Assembly: GCF_958979055.1 (NCBI RefSeq)
Contig: NC_084897.1
Coordinates: forward strand, 26,395,628-26,459,627
Direction: 5' to 3'
Length of the DNA stretch: 64,000 bases
From: Alnus glutinosa
Lineage: Eukaryota > Streptophyta > Magnoliopsida > Fagales > Betulaceae
The translations under genes and the position numbers were made by a program. Below the pieces are notes generated by a model. The model searched no databases and had not been told where the DNA came from. It worked only from the letters and a program-made list of their open reading frames with translations. Of this stretch, positions 1 to 11,015 are shown one piece after another. Every line of letters starts with the position of its first letter. Position 1 is the stretch's first letter.

Positions 1-2073
1 CCTTCGGTTCATCTCCCAATCTTGAAGCACTTTCCCTTCAAGACAATGGAAATCATGTCGACGATGGAGGCAGTGCCATGAGTGTGACGCCATCCTTTCC
101 TCAGTAAGAAATTGAAGATTTCAACACTATCTAGAGGAGTTAGTCATACAGTGCAGATAACACAAAGTTGCTATCCCCATCCCTCCTTCTCCCCGCTTTT
201 CTTCATGCTGTTAAGGAGTTTAGTGAGTTAAACTAGATTGTTTTTCTTTTTAATTTCTTAGACAAAATAACATTGAGATTTATTTAATCAGGGTTAAAAT
301 GTTGCCTGCATTTTAGACGTGACATCTGCTAATGCATGTATGTTGTGTGTGTGTATGTGAGAGAGAGAGTAAATATGCATGGAGATATACTCAGAATTCT
401 ATAGGATCATGAGAAGAAGAATATGTTCTATAAATTCCTATGTTGGGAAGTTTTAGAAAAGCGACATTTTTGTAGCTTTTTGGTGTGGTCTTTTTATTAT
501 ATCATGGACAAAGATTCCTTGTGATGGTAAGCCTCTCTCTCTTGGCCAATTTTCATAGTTTGTTATGTTTTGTGGTCCCTCCTCAAAATTGGCTATTGGA
601 GTTTTCTTCTCTTTTCTTGGATTGGTTTAATACATTACTCCTTTTGGAGGACGAGAGTTAATTTCTTATATTCATAAGGCATCTATAATAGGAAGTAAAT
701 ATTTTAATGCTATATACCATGAAGACAATCATTTTAGTGATTGATTGATGTTTCTTTAGGTATTTCTTTTCATTTCTGCACGGTTTTGATCTACGGTTGC
801 TAATCTTGCAGGCCTATGCATGAAATCACGTTTGCAACGGTTGACAAGCTTAAACTCCTTAACCAGGTACTAATCCACGTGCATGGAACCATCATGTGTT
901 TTGATATTATTGCTGGATAAAATGGTTGCATTGTAGCCCTCTCTCTCTCTCCAACTAATTAATGGTAAAAATGATTAATTTTCCAGTTAACCTTTTTACT
1001 TTCTGAGATCGGACTGAACATTCGAGAAGCTCATGCTTTCTCCACTGTCGATGGGTTCTCTCTGGATGTCTTTGTTGTTGATGGTTGGCATTACGAGGTA
1101 TGGTCTTGTAGTTTTGTGCATAAAGAATCTGATTTTGTGCATCTTGGTGATCTGGCAAAACTAACATGTTTGCTACTATGTGGCATTGTGATTCTGATGT
1201 CTTGGTTTCTGGTTATGATAATTGATCTCTTGCAATGCATAACCCTTTGCTTTTGGAAATATCATCTCTGCATAGCATGTTCCTCTGTTATACTGAGTAA
1301 TATGTAACTGCTGACCTTTGGAATCGTTTCTGTCAGTTATGATTTTATATTGCTTACATGTAATGGGGCTTTTTTTCATTCTTTATTTAATTTATTTTCA
1401 GTTGACAAATATAAGAAATTTAAGTATTTGGCAACTCATTATCTTTAGGTTGTCTTTTTGGCTTCAGGGTCAAGATAATTTTGGGCTGATGCTTGGGCTC
1501 AGAAAACTATTATTGTGCTGATAATTGCTCTGAAGGATAAGTTAGGGCTTAGATGAGGGTCAACTGAAATGTGTAAAATGCCTTTTTAGGTTGCTTGCAA
1601 TATCCTCTTCATCTTACTCCCATCATTCATCTTTTTCCCAGCATACTTTTTCCCTTTTGCATTTGAATACTTAGAAACAATTTTTATTTTATTTTTTATT
1701 TCTCTTGCTTATATTTGTAATATTTACCTTTGATTTTTGTGTTTCTCCGGATTTCCAACTTTTCCAAAAAAAATTCCATGCGGTTTTTAGTATAATTATA
1801 CTTTATTTATTGACATGTCTACGTGAATCTTAAGAGATTCTGTGGAGTATTTTTTTTTTTTTTTGCCTTCCTGTTCAATCTTTTTAAATTTCATGTTTGG
1901 TGCCAAAAATAAGAGAGATAATCTTAACATAATATTTTTTAGTGGAAACATGAAAAAAGCATCTTTCAGAGTATTGGGATGTAACATCACAACAGTACTA
2001 AGGGATGGCTTCAGAACTGCAGACCTGGATGATTTACTTTCTAGATGTTTTTCCTTTCTTTTTTTCTTTTTTC

Positions 2074-2107
<34 letters not shown>

Positions 2108-3071
2108 TTGGTATTTAGTTTATATAGCTTCATTTGGAATCAAAATCAACTTCTACTTTGTCTCTTGTACTTAATGTTCAATATTCTTCGGATTACATCT
2201 GTTAATTCATTTGTTGCAATATTTTTGGTTTGTTATTTTTGGTCTATTGTAATGTGTTACATATTGAAGACAATGTTTCTATTCCTTATTCAATTTGAAT
2301 TTGTATGAATATTTCTAAAGCATCTCAGTTTTTGTTTCATTTTTATGGCCAGAATGACTCTTTTTGTTTCATTTTTACATCTCTATATTTTGATATATTT
2401 GCATATGTAAAATTTAGGAAACTGAGGAGCTTAAAGGTGCATTGGAAAAAGAAATTTTGATGTCTAAGGTGATTTTTCCCTATACTACTCACTTTTGTTT
2501 TCCTTATTGCAATAGATACCAATCAATGTGTTGTATCATTCTACAGAATTTAGTTCACGTAATAACCCTTCGCTGGTATCTATATAAAAAAAAAAAATCC
2601 CCTTTGCTGGTGTTATCTGCAGGAGCAATATTGGTCAAAAGAGCTTTCAGTTTCTGCTGTTGGCAAGCATAACCCAGCAAGGACTGAAACTGTTTCTAAT
2701 GCCGTAGAAATACCGACTGATGGGACTGATGTCTGGGAAATTGATACCAGGCAGCTGACAGTTGGGGAAAAAGTTGGATCCGGGTCATTTGGTGATCTGT
2801 GAGTCATCTGTTTGAAACCAGTGCCTTATTGTGTTTTGGTCTTCAGCTGATCTTTCTTTTCCCTTGAAAAAATTCTCAGGTATAAAGGCACATATTTTAG
2901 TCAGGAAGTGGCTGTCAAATTCCTCAAGCCAGAGCGTGTCAATAAGGAGATGCTGAGAGAGTTTTCCCAGGAAGTCTATATAATGAGGTTGGTTTGAATG
3001 CCTGCCTATAATTTTTAGTGGCACCACCTGCCTTTTTCAAACATTATTCTTTAAGCTTTGGGATGTTATGC

Positions 3072-3127
<56 letters not shown>

Positions 3128-5732
3128 AACTCCAAACTCCGAACTCTCTGAACTAAAAGGAGTACATGTTCACTTTGGAGATTGCCCTTTTAGTCTAGTT
3201 ATGTATAATTGCTATGGAGAGCCTTTTGAATGTTGCTATATTCTATAAGTGTTGTTCCATTTCACTGGATTGTATTTGACTTGCCCTTCGGGTTATTTAT
3301 TTATTATTTTATTTTTTTTATGCAGTTTCTGGTCTCTGCATTCATCTCTCTCGTGACAGTTCCTCCTTTTCTTGTAATGACTTGTCTTAGTTTGCAGGAA
3401 AGTTCGTCACAAGAATGTTGTGCAATTCATAGGTGCATGTACGCGACCTCCAAACCTGTGCATTGTGACTGGTAAATCCACGAGATTCTTTAACATATAT
3501 GATGCTGTATACTCAAGTTTCTTATTTTATTACCTGTGGAGCTCATGATTGATGCTGTTAATTGGTGCTCGCTTTCTTTTTGTGAAGTTGACACAGAAAA
3601 CCACCTATTTGTTTTCTTATAAGATGCATCATGTATTTTATATTTATAGGGAGAACTTCACTTATAACTCCTGATCTTTTCATCACTTTTGAAAAAAAGT
3701 ACCCAAATTTTAAGAAGTGTCAATTTAAGGTATTTTGGGAATTTTGGATAGGATTTAATGGAAAATTCTAACGGATGATTGAGATTGAAAAATATTGAAA
3801 GATGGATACCCTAAATTGACATTTTTTAAAGTTTTGGTACTTTTTTTCAAAAGTAATGAAAGATGAGGGGTTAGAAGTGAAGTTTCCCCATATTCATTTG
3901 TAGGATGACTTTGCTGCCTCATCCAATTTACTAATATTAGTTTTGCCTGCTTATGTTTGTGCTTTATCAGAATTTATGTCTGGGGGAAGTGTTTATGATT
4001 TTCTTCATAAACAGAGGGGTGTATTTAAGCTTCCATCTCTACTCAAAGTAGCAATTGATGTTTCCAAGGGAATGAATTATTTGCACCAAAATAATATAAT
4101 CCACAGGGATCTCAAGACTGCCAATCTTCTGATGGATGAAAACGAAGTAAGAGTATTTCATGAATGTGCACATGGTTGGTTTTATTCTGTTAATGAACAG
4201 TAATTTTTTTAATGTGAAGGACATCTATTTATTTCTTCGTACCTTATTTGGTTATGATACTCCCATGAATTTCTTTCAAATAGTTAGTCTGAAGCCAGTG
4301 GGTTCTGAATGACCTCCCTCTCACGGTTAAAAAAGTGGTTAACCATCTCGAAAAAATCCATATCGTCCATCCGAAAAACGTGTCTCAACTACAGCCAACT
4401 CCCGCGTTTCCCTATCGAAAAACCAACCCTACTTAATTTGTTCTAGAAATGCTAACCAAGTGACACACTGGGGCCATGGGTCATGAAAGAGGTTGACCCC
4501 CATCCCCCCTTCACTATGTATCGGAAGAATAAAAAATAAAAAATTATTCCTGAAAAAAGTGTAGCAAGATTCTTGATTTAGTTTTGCTAAAATTCTAGTC
4601 CCTTCTGAACAGGTCTTTAAGGTTGCTGATTTTGGGGTTGCCAGAGTGCAGGCTCAATCTGGGGTGATGACAGCTGAAACTGGAACGTATCGTTGGATGG
4701 CTCCAGAGGTATGCACCTTTCTAGCATCAACTTACTTTCTTTGTTCGTATCTTTACATTCCTGCAAAATGCAACATAAATATGGATATCCTTCTGCTTTT
4801 TGTCTCTCTTGTAAAAGCTTTTTGTTTTTGTTATTTCTAACCCTCCTGGAATTACACTGCAACCACCTTTAGTTTCCATGCGCTAGAATATGTTCCCAGC
4901 CATATCATTTTTGCTGAACCCCATCATGTGATTCATTCTTTCTTTAATAATCTAGTTCAGTTCTCTGAGTATCTTAAAGTTTACATAAGTGTGTTACATG
5001 CATTCTGCATTTCCTAGCATTTTCTTATACTGGCCTTTATGAGTGAGTGAAGGTCATTGAACATAAAGCATATGATCACAAGGCAGACATTTTCAGCTTT
5101 GGAATAGTGCTTTGGGAGCTTCTAACCAGAGAAGTAAGTCTTCTAGTTTTTTCAAGAGAAAAATATGCCCAGATTTTTCAGCGACCAAAGGAACTTTTTC
5201 TTTTAGTTACTTATTTATCAATTAATTTATGATGGCATAAACTTATCTCATTTTTAACGGTCTCTATGTTGTATTACCAGCTCCCATATTCTCGATTAAC
5301 CCCGTTACAAGCAGCTGTTGGCGTGGTGCAAAAGGTATTCATTCTTTACATTTCGAGATTGGTGTACCATAACCACTTTTGTTTTTCAAATGGTCTGCCT
5401 CTTTAACTAATATGGCTATCAGGGTTTACGGCCTACAATCCCAAAAAACACTAACCCAAGACTTGCTCAACTGCTCGAGAGGTGCTGGCAGCAAGATGCG
5501 GCTCAAAGACCCGACTTCTCTGAAATTATAGAAAACCTTAAGCGTATAGCTGATGATGAGGTAACATGTATAACCTAAGTCGGTTACTTACAAGGGTTTA
5601 TCTTAAAGATCAGTCTTGCCAAACCTTTCTAAGCATGATTTGTTGAAGCAGGTAAGGAATGAGGGAGTAGATCGACGCAGGGAAAGATCATATGGTGGCT
5701 TCTTTTCAGCACTCAGAAGGGGCAATCATTAA
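1..5732 (+). CDS. ACT-domain Raf-like serine/threonine/tyrosine kinase (STY8/STY17/STY46 type), 5' part outside window
   Basis: Exons: <1-103, 812-866, 987-1097, 2418-2468, 2623-2798, 2880-2987, 3398-3471, 3971-4146, 4613-4708, 5053-5133, 5281-5334, 5423-5560, 5652-5732; all junctions are GT-AG and the phases close to a TAA stop. Exons 2-4 encode an ACT-like regulatory domain ([16 protein letters not shown], then [20 protein letters not shown]). The kinase domain follows, with glycine loop [12 protein letters not shown]-like lysine in [10 protein letters not shown], catalytic loop [13 protein letters not shown] in VADFGVAR and MAPE. The C-terminus is basic and ends RRGNH. In Arabidopsis, members of this family (STY8, STY17, STY46) are cytosolic kinases that phosphorylate plastid transit peptides; that role is inferred by family here. 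The start codon and N-terminus lie before base 1. Introns hold a poly-G run, a CT microsatellite and a MITE. Which of the three paralogues it matches cannot be decided by eye. Confidence 0.95.
2084..2104. repeat. poly-G run of 21 bases in a kinase intron
   Basis: An uninterrupted run of 21 G follows a T-rich tract in intron 3 of the kinase gene. It lies on the transcribed sense strand, so the pre-mRNA would carry a long G tract able to form a quadruplex. It may also be an assembly-length-uncertain homopolymer. Confidence 0.9.
3074..3125. repeat. (CT)n microsatellite, about 26 units
   Basis: A near-perfect CT dinucleotide run lies in the kinase intron between the exons ending 2987 and starting 3398. 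Confidence 0.95.
3648..3889. mobile_element. MITE in kinase intron, with long terminal inverted repeats and probable 8-bp target duplication
   Basis: The left end (GGGAGAACTTCACTTATAAC) and the reverse complement of the right end (GGGGAAACTTCACTTCTAAC) match, and the inverted match continues inward for about 80 bp. Flanks ATATTTAT (left) and ATATTCAT (right) look like an 8-bp target duplication with one change, as in hAT-type elements. It has no coding capacity and sits in the intron upstream of the exon at 3971. Confidence 0.75.
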
Positions 5733-7004
5733 AAATCTGATATGAGTGAATATGGTTAGCGCCCTATGCATGATCGTACTGTGTAGGCCATTTCCAATCA
5801 CATCCAATTTGTATTGGATAGTATTTTGCCCAAGAATGAACCTGATTATAGTTTTTGTCTCGTAAATTGGCAGTGGATTGTTTCCCTGCATGTTCTCTTT
5901 AATGCGTGATGGGTTAAGATGGAAAAGTGGCCAACTTGGTAGTATGAACCTTGTAGCACCCCTTTCTAGAACTAATGTCTTCTTTTCCTTGTAATTTTTT
6001 TTTTTCCCCAAAGAAACATAACATAACATTAAAACAAAATATACTACAAAAAGAGGGGGAGTGGACCCCAACAAACACTTCAAAAAATAGTCATTACAGT
6101 GCATGAAATTAAAACTACAATTATAACGCGAGATGGATCCAAATGGATCATGTCCCATAGTTTCTTGACCAAAAAGCTTATGTGATGCAATCAAAAGAAT
6201 GGACCGCTAAAAATAGGTGCATTGGTGATGAATACGATGAGGCGGTTGATGAATATCACATTTTTTGCATCCTGAGGCAAATGAGTATGCTCCCGGACAT
6301 CTCTGAATAAAAGAAAGAAACCATTTCTGTTTTATTGAGGAAGGAGGCAGGTTGTTGAAGATTTAAGTTAATTTATCTAATTACTCAAATAATAAATTTT
6401 AAAAATAATTAATTAAATAATAATTAGTATGGATTTACCAAAAAGAAAAAACTGTCGATATTTACTTTATATATGGAATAAATAAGTTAATTGAGTAGTT
6501 CGTAAACAAATTTGAATTCGTTCGAAAAATAAATAAATTGAGCTTAAACATATTTTATAGTTTGGTAATAAGTTTGAGCTTAGCTTGTGTTCAAAAATAA
6601 TAAAGTGAACCGTGCTTGAACATTCAACTCAACTCGATTAAAACCTTAGTTCCTTGTAAGGTTGGTCACATAAATAAGCTCTACTTGCTGATGAATGGTA
6701 ACTACAAGTAACGATTTCCCTTAGTCCATGCAATTTTTAATCGTTTGCATTGTTCAACCAACATTCTCCCTACCAATTAATAGATAAGAGCTAAGTAGAA
6801 GGTATCAATAATTAATGATTTGTGAAAAATAAGAGTACAAATGGCGGAGGCTTTTCAAAATGCAAGGTTTACGTTACACAGTCCAAAAAAAAATATAAAG
6901 GCACACATAGGGATGCTTTGTAAAACTCGTCAATATGCGGAATATGATTTTCTCTATTTTAACTTAAAATAGATTATAATCCTGATGATGCGGTGCGTCG
7001 ATCA
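5733..7004. other. Convergent intergenic region between kinase and IQD-like gene
   Basis: The first few hundred bases should hold the kinase 3' UTR. Around 5988-6330, read on the minus strand, the sequence ends in GGGG followed by an A-run, which resembles the tail of a 5'-truncated retroposed sequence; no domain is recognisable. The rest is AT-rich with no supported gene. The IQD-like 3' UTR presumably occupies the last part. Confidence 0.5.
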
Positions 7005-9585
7005 TCACAACAACTCGTCACCATTAAGTAGTTGTCGTGCACGAACCCGGACCTGCAATCGTGCGAGCGCGTGCATGCAATGCAGGGCTATACGTGCCTG
7101 TCTCCTTACACACACCCCACGAGCCACTGCTTGTAGCTTCACCAGACTCTTAAGCGCTCTATAAGCCCGTCTTGCCTATAAACAACAAAAACCCAAAAAC
7201 AGATTTTTAATTTGTTACATGATAAAACCCCATATCCAATTATTCATCATATACTTTTACTAGGAAATGTATTGGGTCGGATGACGTACGTACAAGATGT
7301 CCCCTGAAAAATGCTTGGATCTTGATGGCTGCAATACCTTCTTTGGTTAAATATTCTTTCGTCGGGGATGACAGTGTAGATGGAGTTGTATCATTGGCGT
7401 CTTCGAAGTTGATTGTCTCCTCTGTTACAGTTGCTTCATCAGTGGAAATTCTCGCACAAGGGTTGTTGTGGGGGAAGATGATATCTCTATGTGGTGCCTT
7501 CCTGAACTTTCTTCGGACTATGGCGAATAGATTCCGGGACACTCTCACTGTTCTCTGTCTGTTTTCCTTCTTTCTAGAGCTTGATACCAGGTTCTTAAGT
7601 GACCCAAATGCTCGTCTTGCCTGCCAAAAATATTATTTTGGTTTAGAGTGTGTTTGCAGACTAAAAGTATAATTTTAAAGGTTAGACTACGATTTTATTA
7701 AATGCTTAACTGAATTTTTAAAAATTACATTTTTAAATCACATGTTTTAAAATCACATGTTTTGAGATCGTAAATCTAAACAAACCTTAACTACTCGCCA
7801 AGTGATTATCAATACATAAAAAAATTAAAATAATAATAATAATAATAATCATAAAAAAGTTAAGAACTAAATCCAAATTAAGGCTTGGATGAAGTACACG
7901 ATGGCCCCTGAAAATTGCTTGGATCTTGACGGCTGCAACATCTTCTTTGGTTAATTCTTCCTTTTGTGATGATGGTGTTGATGAAGCTGCACCATTGCCG
8001 TCTTCGACCTTGATGGTTTCTTCTTTAACAATTGCTTCTTCGGTGGAGCTGCTTCGAGTAGCTTTAGGAGATCTTCTACGAAACCTTCTTTGGACAATGC
8101 TGAAGCAATTTGGGGGCATTCCCTTTCTTTTCTTTTTGGAGCTCGTTGCAATCGTCTCACGTGCTCGAAATGTCTGTCTTACCTGTTCAAGAAAGATCAA
8201 TGTCAGGCTATGTGCATAATCTTATCCATTAATATGAATCGAAAGGAAATGTAATTAAATGGAATGGAATAACTACAAGATGGCCCCTGAAAGATGCCTG
8301 GATCTTGATGGCTGCAGTATCTTCTATGGTTAAGTCTTTCTTCTCGGATGACAGTGTTGATGATGAAGCCTCACCATTGGCGTTTAGAAAGCTGATTGTT
8401 TCTTTGGTCACTTCTTCATTTCTCGCTGATGAAGCTGTTTGTTCATTGCTTTCTTCTTTAGCAATTGCTTCTTCAGTGGAATTGCTTGGAATGTGGCCAT
8501 CGGGAGAGAGAATGTCTCTACGAGATGTTCTGCGAAAGACTATTTTAAAGCAATTTCGGGACATTCCCGTTCTTTTCTTTTTGGAGTTTGTTGAAATGCT
8601 CTTATCACCTGCTCGAAAAGTTTTTCTTGCCTGTTAAAGTTAAAAGTGATCCAAACCCAAGAAAGACCCCTGTTACATTAGCATTATCCATTGAAAAAGA
8701 ATGAAATCTAGCTTGAAAAGAAATATAATAGATTAGAAAGAATACAAGATGGCCCCTGAAAAATGCTTGGATCTTTACCGCTGCCATATCTTCTCTGGTC
8801 ATTTCTGTCTTCTGGGATGACAGCGTTGATGAAGCTGCAACAGTGGGGTCTTCAGAGATGGTGGTTAGAAAAGATGAAGCTGCAACAGTGGGGTCTTCAG
8901 AGATGGTGGTTAGAAAAGATGAAGCTGCAACAGTGGGGTCTTCAGAGATGGTGGTTAGAAAAGATGAAGCTGCGACAGTGGGGTCTTCAGAGATGGTGGT
9001 TAGAAAAGATGAAGCTGCAACAGTGGGGTCTTCAGAAATGGTGGTTAGAAAAGATGAAGCTGCAACAGTGGGGTCTTCAGAGATGGTGGTTTCTTTTCTA
9101 ACATTTGCTTCTTCAATGGAACTGCCTGATCGATTGGTGGTGGTACGAGATGGTTTGCGGGACTTTCTTCGAACTATTCTGAAGCAACTCTGGGACTTCC
9201 CCAATCGTTTTTTTCTAGAGGTTGTTACCACGCTCTTAGGACCTCGAAATGCCAGTCTTCCCTGTCAAATTTTGAGATGATCAAAATTCAAAACCCAAAG
9301 AAAATTACCGTTAGGTTGTAAATGCCGACTGACATGGGGTTTGGAGAAAGTACGTACAAGATGGCCTCTAAAAAATGCTTGGATTTTAGTGGCTGCAGTA
9401 TCTCCTTTGGTTGAATCCTTCTTTAGGAATGATGATGGTGTTGGTGAAGCTGCAATATCTTCCTCAAAACTTGCTGTTTCTTCACTGGAACTTCTTGTGC
9501 TTGTTTTGGTAGCGGGAAGAATGGTGTGAGACGATCTGTGAAACTTTCTTCGGACCGAACTGAACCATTGTTTCGATATCGCCAT
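7005..9585 (-). CDS. IQD-like calmodulin-binding protein with five tandem IQ units
   Basis: Exons (minus strand): 9585-9358, 9261-8746, 8630-8277, 8182-7898, 7620-7294, 7175-7005; 626 residues ending TGA. The start [15 protein letters not shown] resembles IQD N-termini; an upstream in-frame ATG at 9615 is possible. Every exon except the last ends with the first half of an IQ motif ([10 protein letters not shown] or close variant). Every exon except the first begins with the second half (ARRAFRALKS or variant). All five introns are phase 0 and cut at the same residue. Internal exons then repeat an exon-1-like block (CF-IVRR-FRR, acidic Ser/Glu linker). The last exon carries a standard IQ67 tail ([20 protein letters not shown]). 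IQD proteins bind calmodulin and act as microtubule or membrane scaffolds. Introns are 94-118 bp except intron 4 (277 bp, MITE-like insert). Exon skipping would keep the frame. Expression is not shown by sequence. Confidence 0.85.
7640..7795. mobile_element. Small AT-rich MITE-like insert in intron 4 of the IQD-like gene
   Basis: The only long intron of the gene contains a segment rich in repeats of AAATCACATGTTTT type, with loosely inverted ends (GTGTGTTTGCAGACTAAA on the left, TAAACAAACCTTAAC on the right). Similar sequence occurs at about 36055-36310. No clear target duplication was found. Confidence 0.4.
8828..9097 (-). repeat. Six-copy 45-bp coding minisatellite (15-residue repeat)
   Basis: Six tandem 45-bp units lie inside exon 2 of the IQD-like gene and encode [15 protein letters not shown] repeated in frame; the last copy changes into TLSSQ. 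Copies differ by single bases. The unit lengthens the acidic linker of one IQ unit only; the other units have a single copy of the equivalent segment. Confidence 0.95.
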
Positions 9586-11015
9586 CCTCGTATCTTGTCT
9601 CTCTAGTCTGTTCATGGAGCTTGTTTGGTTTAATATCTTCTTGGCTCAACAACTTCGGAAGTGGTCGCGTGCAGGTAGTGTATATGCGCACCATGTTTGC
9701 TTTGTGTGTGTGTGATCTGAGAGAGACAGAGAGTGAGAGAGAAGAGGATTCTATCTGAGAACGTGGCAGGATGAATTTCTCTGCCGCAACAAACCAGCCA
9801 AAGATTTTCAGACCGGGAAAAGATTCTCAAACGAATAAAAATATAAAGCTTCTTTTTCTTTTTTTTTTAAACTCTCGTATAAGAAAAATGTTTGGGATAC
9901 AGCTTTTAAGTCATTTATAAATTATTAGAAATGCCATTTGTAATGTTCCCTTTTTCACAAAAAATGTAAAAAGTACCCCCTAATAAAAATTCGGGAAAAA
10001 AAAAGAGAGAAAAATTCAAAAAAAAAAAAAGAAGCAAAAAACTCAGGGGAAATAAAAAAACAAAAAATTTAGGAAAAGATTTTCCAGAAAATCTAATGTA
10101 AGGGGGTACATTGCAACCCCAATAGTAGTTTGGGGCCAGGGCATTATAGTAATTGAAAGTTGTGAGATATTGCAAATTGCACGGTAGTTAAGAGAAATGT
10201 CAATGTACTCTCAGTAAAGCATTCCATTTTTTTTTTTGCTTTGTTATGTGAACAGTCAACAATCCATGCCACTTAGAAAGTGGCCTCAACGTATAAGAAA
10301 AAGGAAGTTGAGGGAAAACGCTGGCATGACATAGCATCTAGGCGATGAGGCAGTCATACATGTAGATATAAATGAAAAATTAGTATGGCTTGGCAATTCT
10401 CTTGCAACATATGGTTTAATCTCATATGGTTTAATCATGCATTCGTGAGAAGGCTGAAATTCACTCACATATCAGTATTTAATGATTTAAACACTATGCT
10501 GTATGCTCACGCATTATAACAAGACATTTTAATCTAATTTATAGGTCGTTCCTTCCAGAATTCGGCCACAAAGCCGCAACTCATTTGATCTAATATTTAA
10601 CGAGCTGTATCCAATTTATGCTCAAAATGGTGGTGGCTCTAATATTAAATAATACGAACCTCAAGTAAAACCCACCCTTAAAACTTGGCTTGCAAAGAGA
10701 GGGTACCTAAAAGCTTATATACTCACGGTTAAGATTGTACTTAAGCCATATGAGACACTTAAGATCATAAACACGTATCTTGCCACACCATATTCTTTAC
10801 AAAGTTGACAAGGATTTAATCATCTGTTATTTTTGTGTCAACACAGATCATACATGGGCTTCCTTTTCTATTTTTTTATTTTATATACATTCTCAGTATA
10901 CCTTTTACCAGGATTTCTTTAGCTATAAAACTGGCACATTATTTTCTGCATGTGACCTTTGCTCTTCCTGAGTTCTCTTATATCAGTAGGTGAGGATTCT
11001 GTGAGCAAATACACT
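9586..11015. other. Intergenic region: IQD-like promoter and rhodanese 3' flank
   Basis: Immediately upstream of the IQD-like start is a GT/GA-rich leader (9695-9750) that looks like a 5' UTR. The rest is AT-rich with homopolymer A and T tracts; no gene was found. The rhodanese 3' UTR should occupy the part next to 11016. Confidence 0.5.

Noticed and set aside
5706-6194. 162-codon frame on the minus strand
   Set aside because: It overlaps the kinase last exon antisense, contains low-complexity stretches and shows no domain.
8828-9097. Regular repeats considered as a CRISPR-like array
   Set aside because: The units are directly adjacent with no unique spacers and lie in a plant coding exon.
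8843-9280. 145-codon plus-strand frame with a 15-residue repeat
   Set aside because: It is the antisense shadow of the coding minisatellite in the IQD-like gene; a 45-bp repeat lacking stops on one strand easily leaves another strand open.
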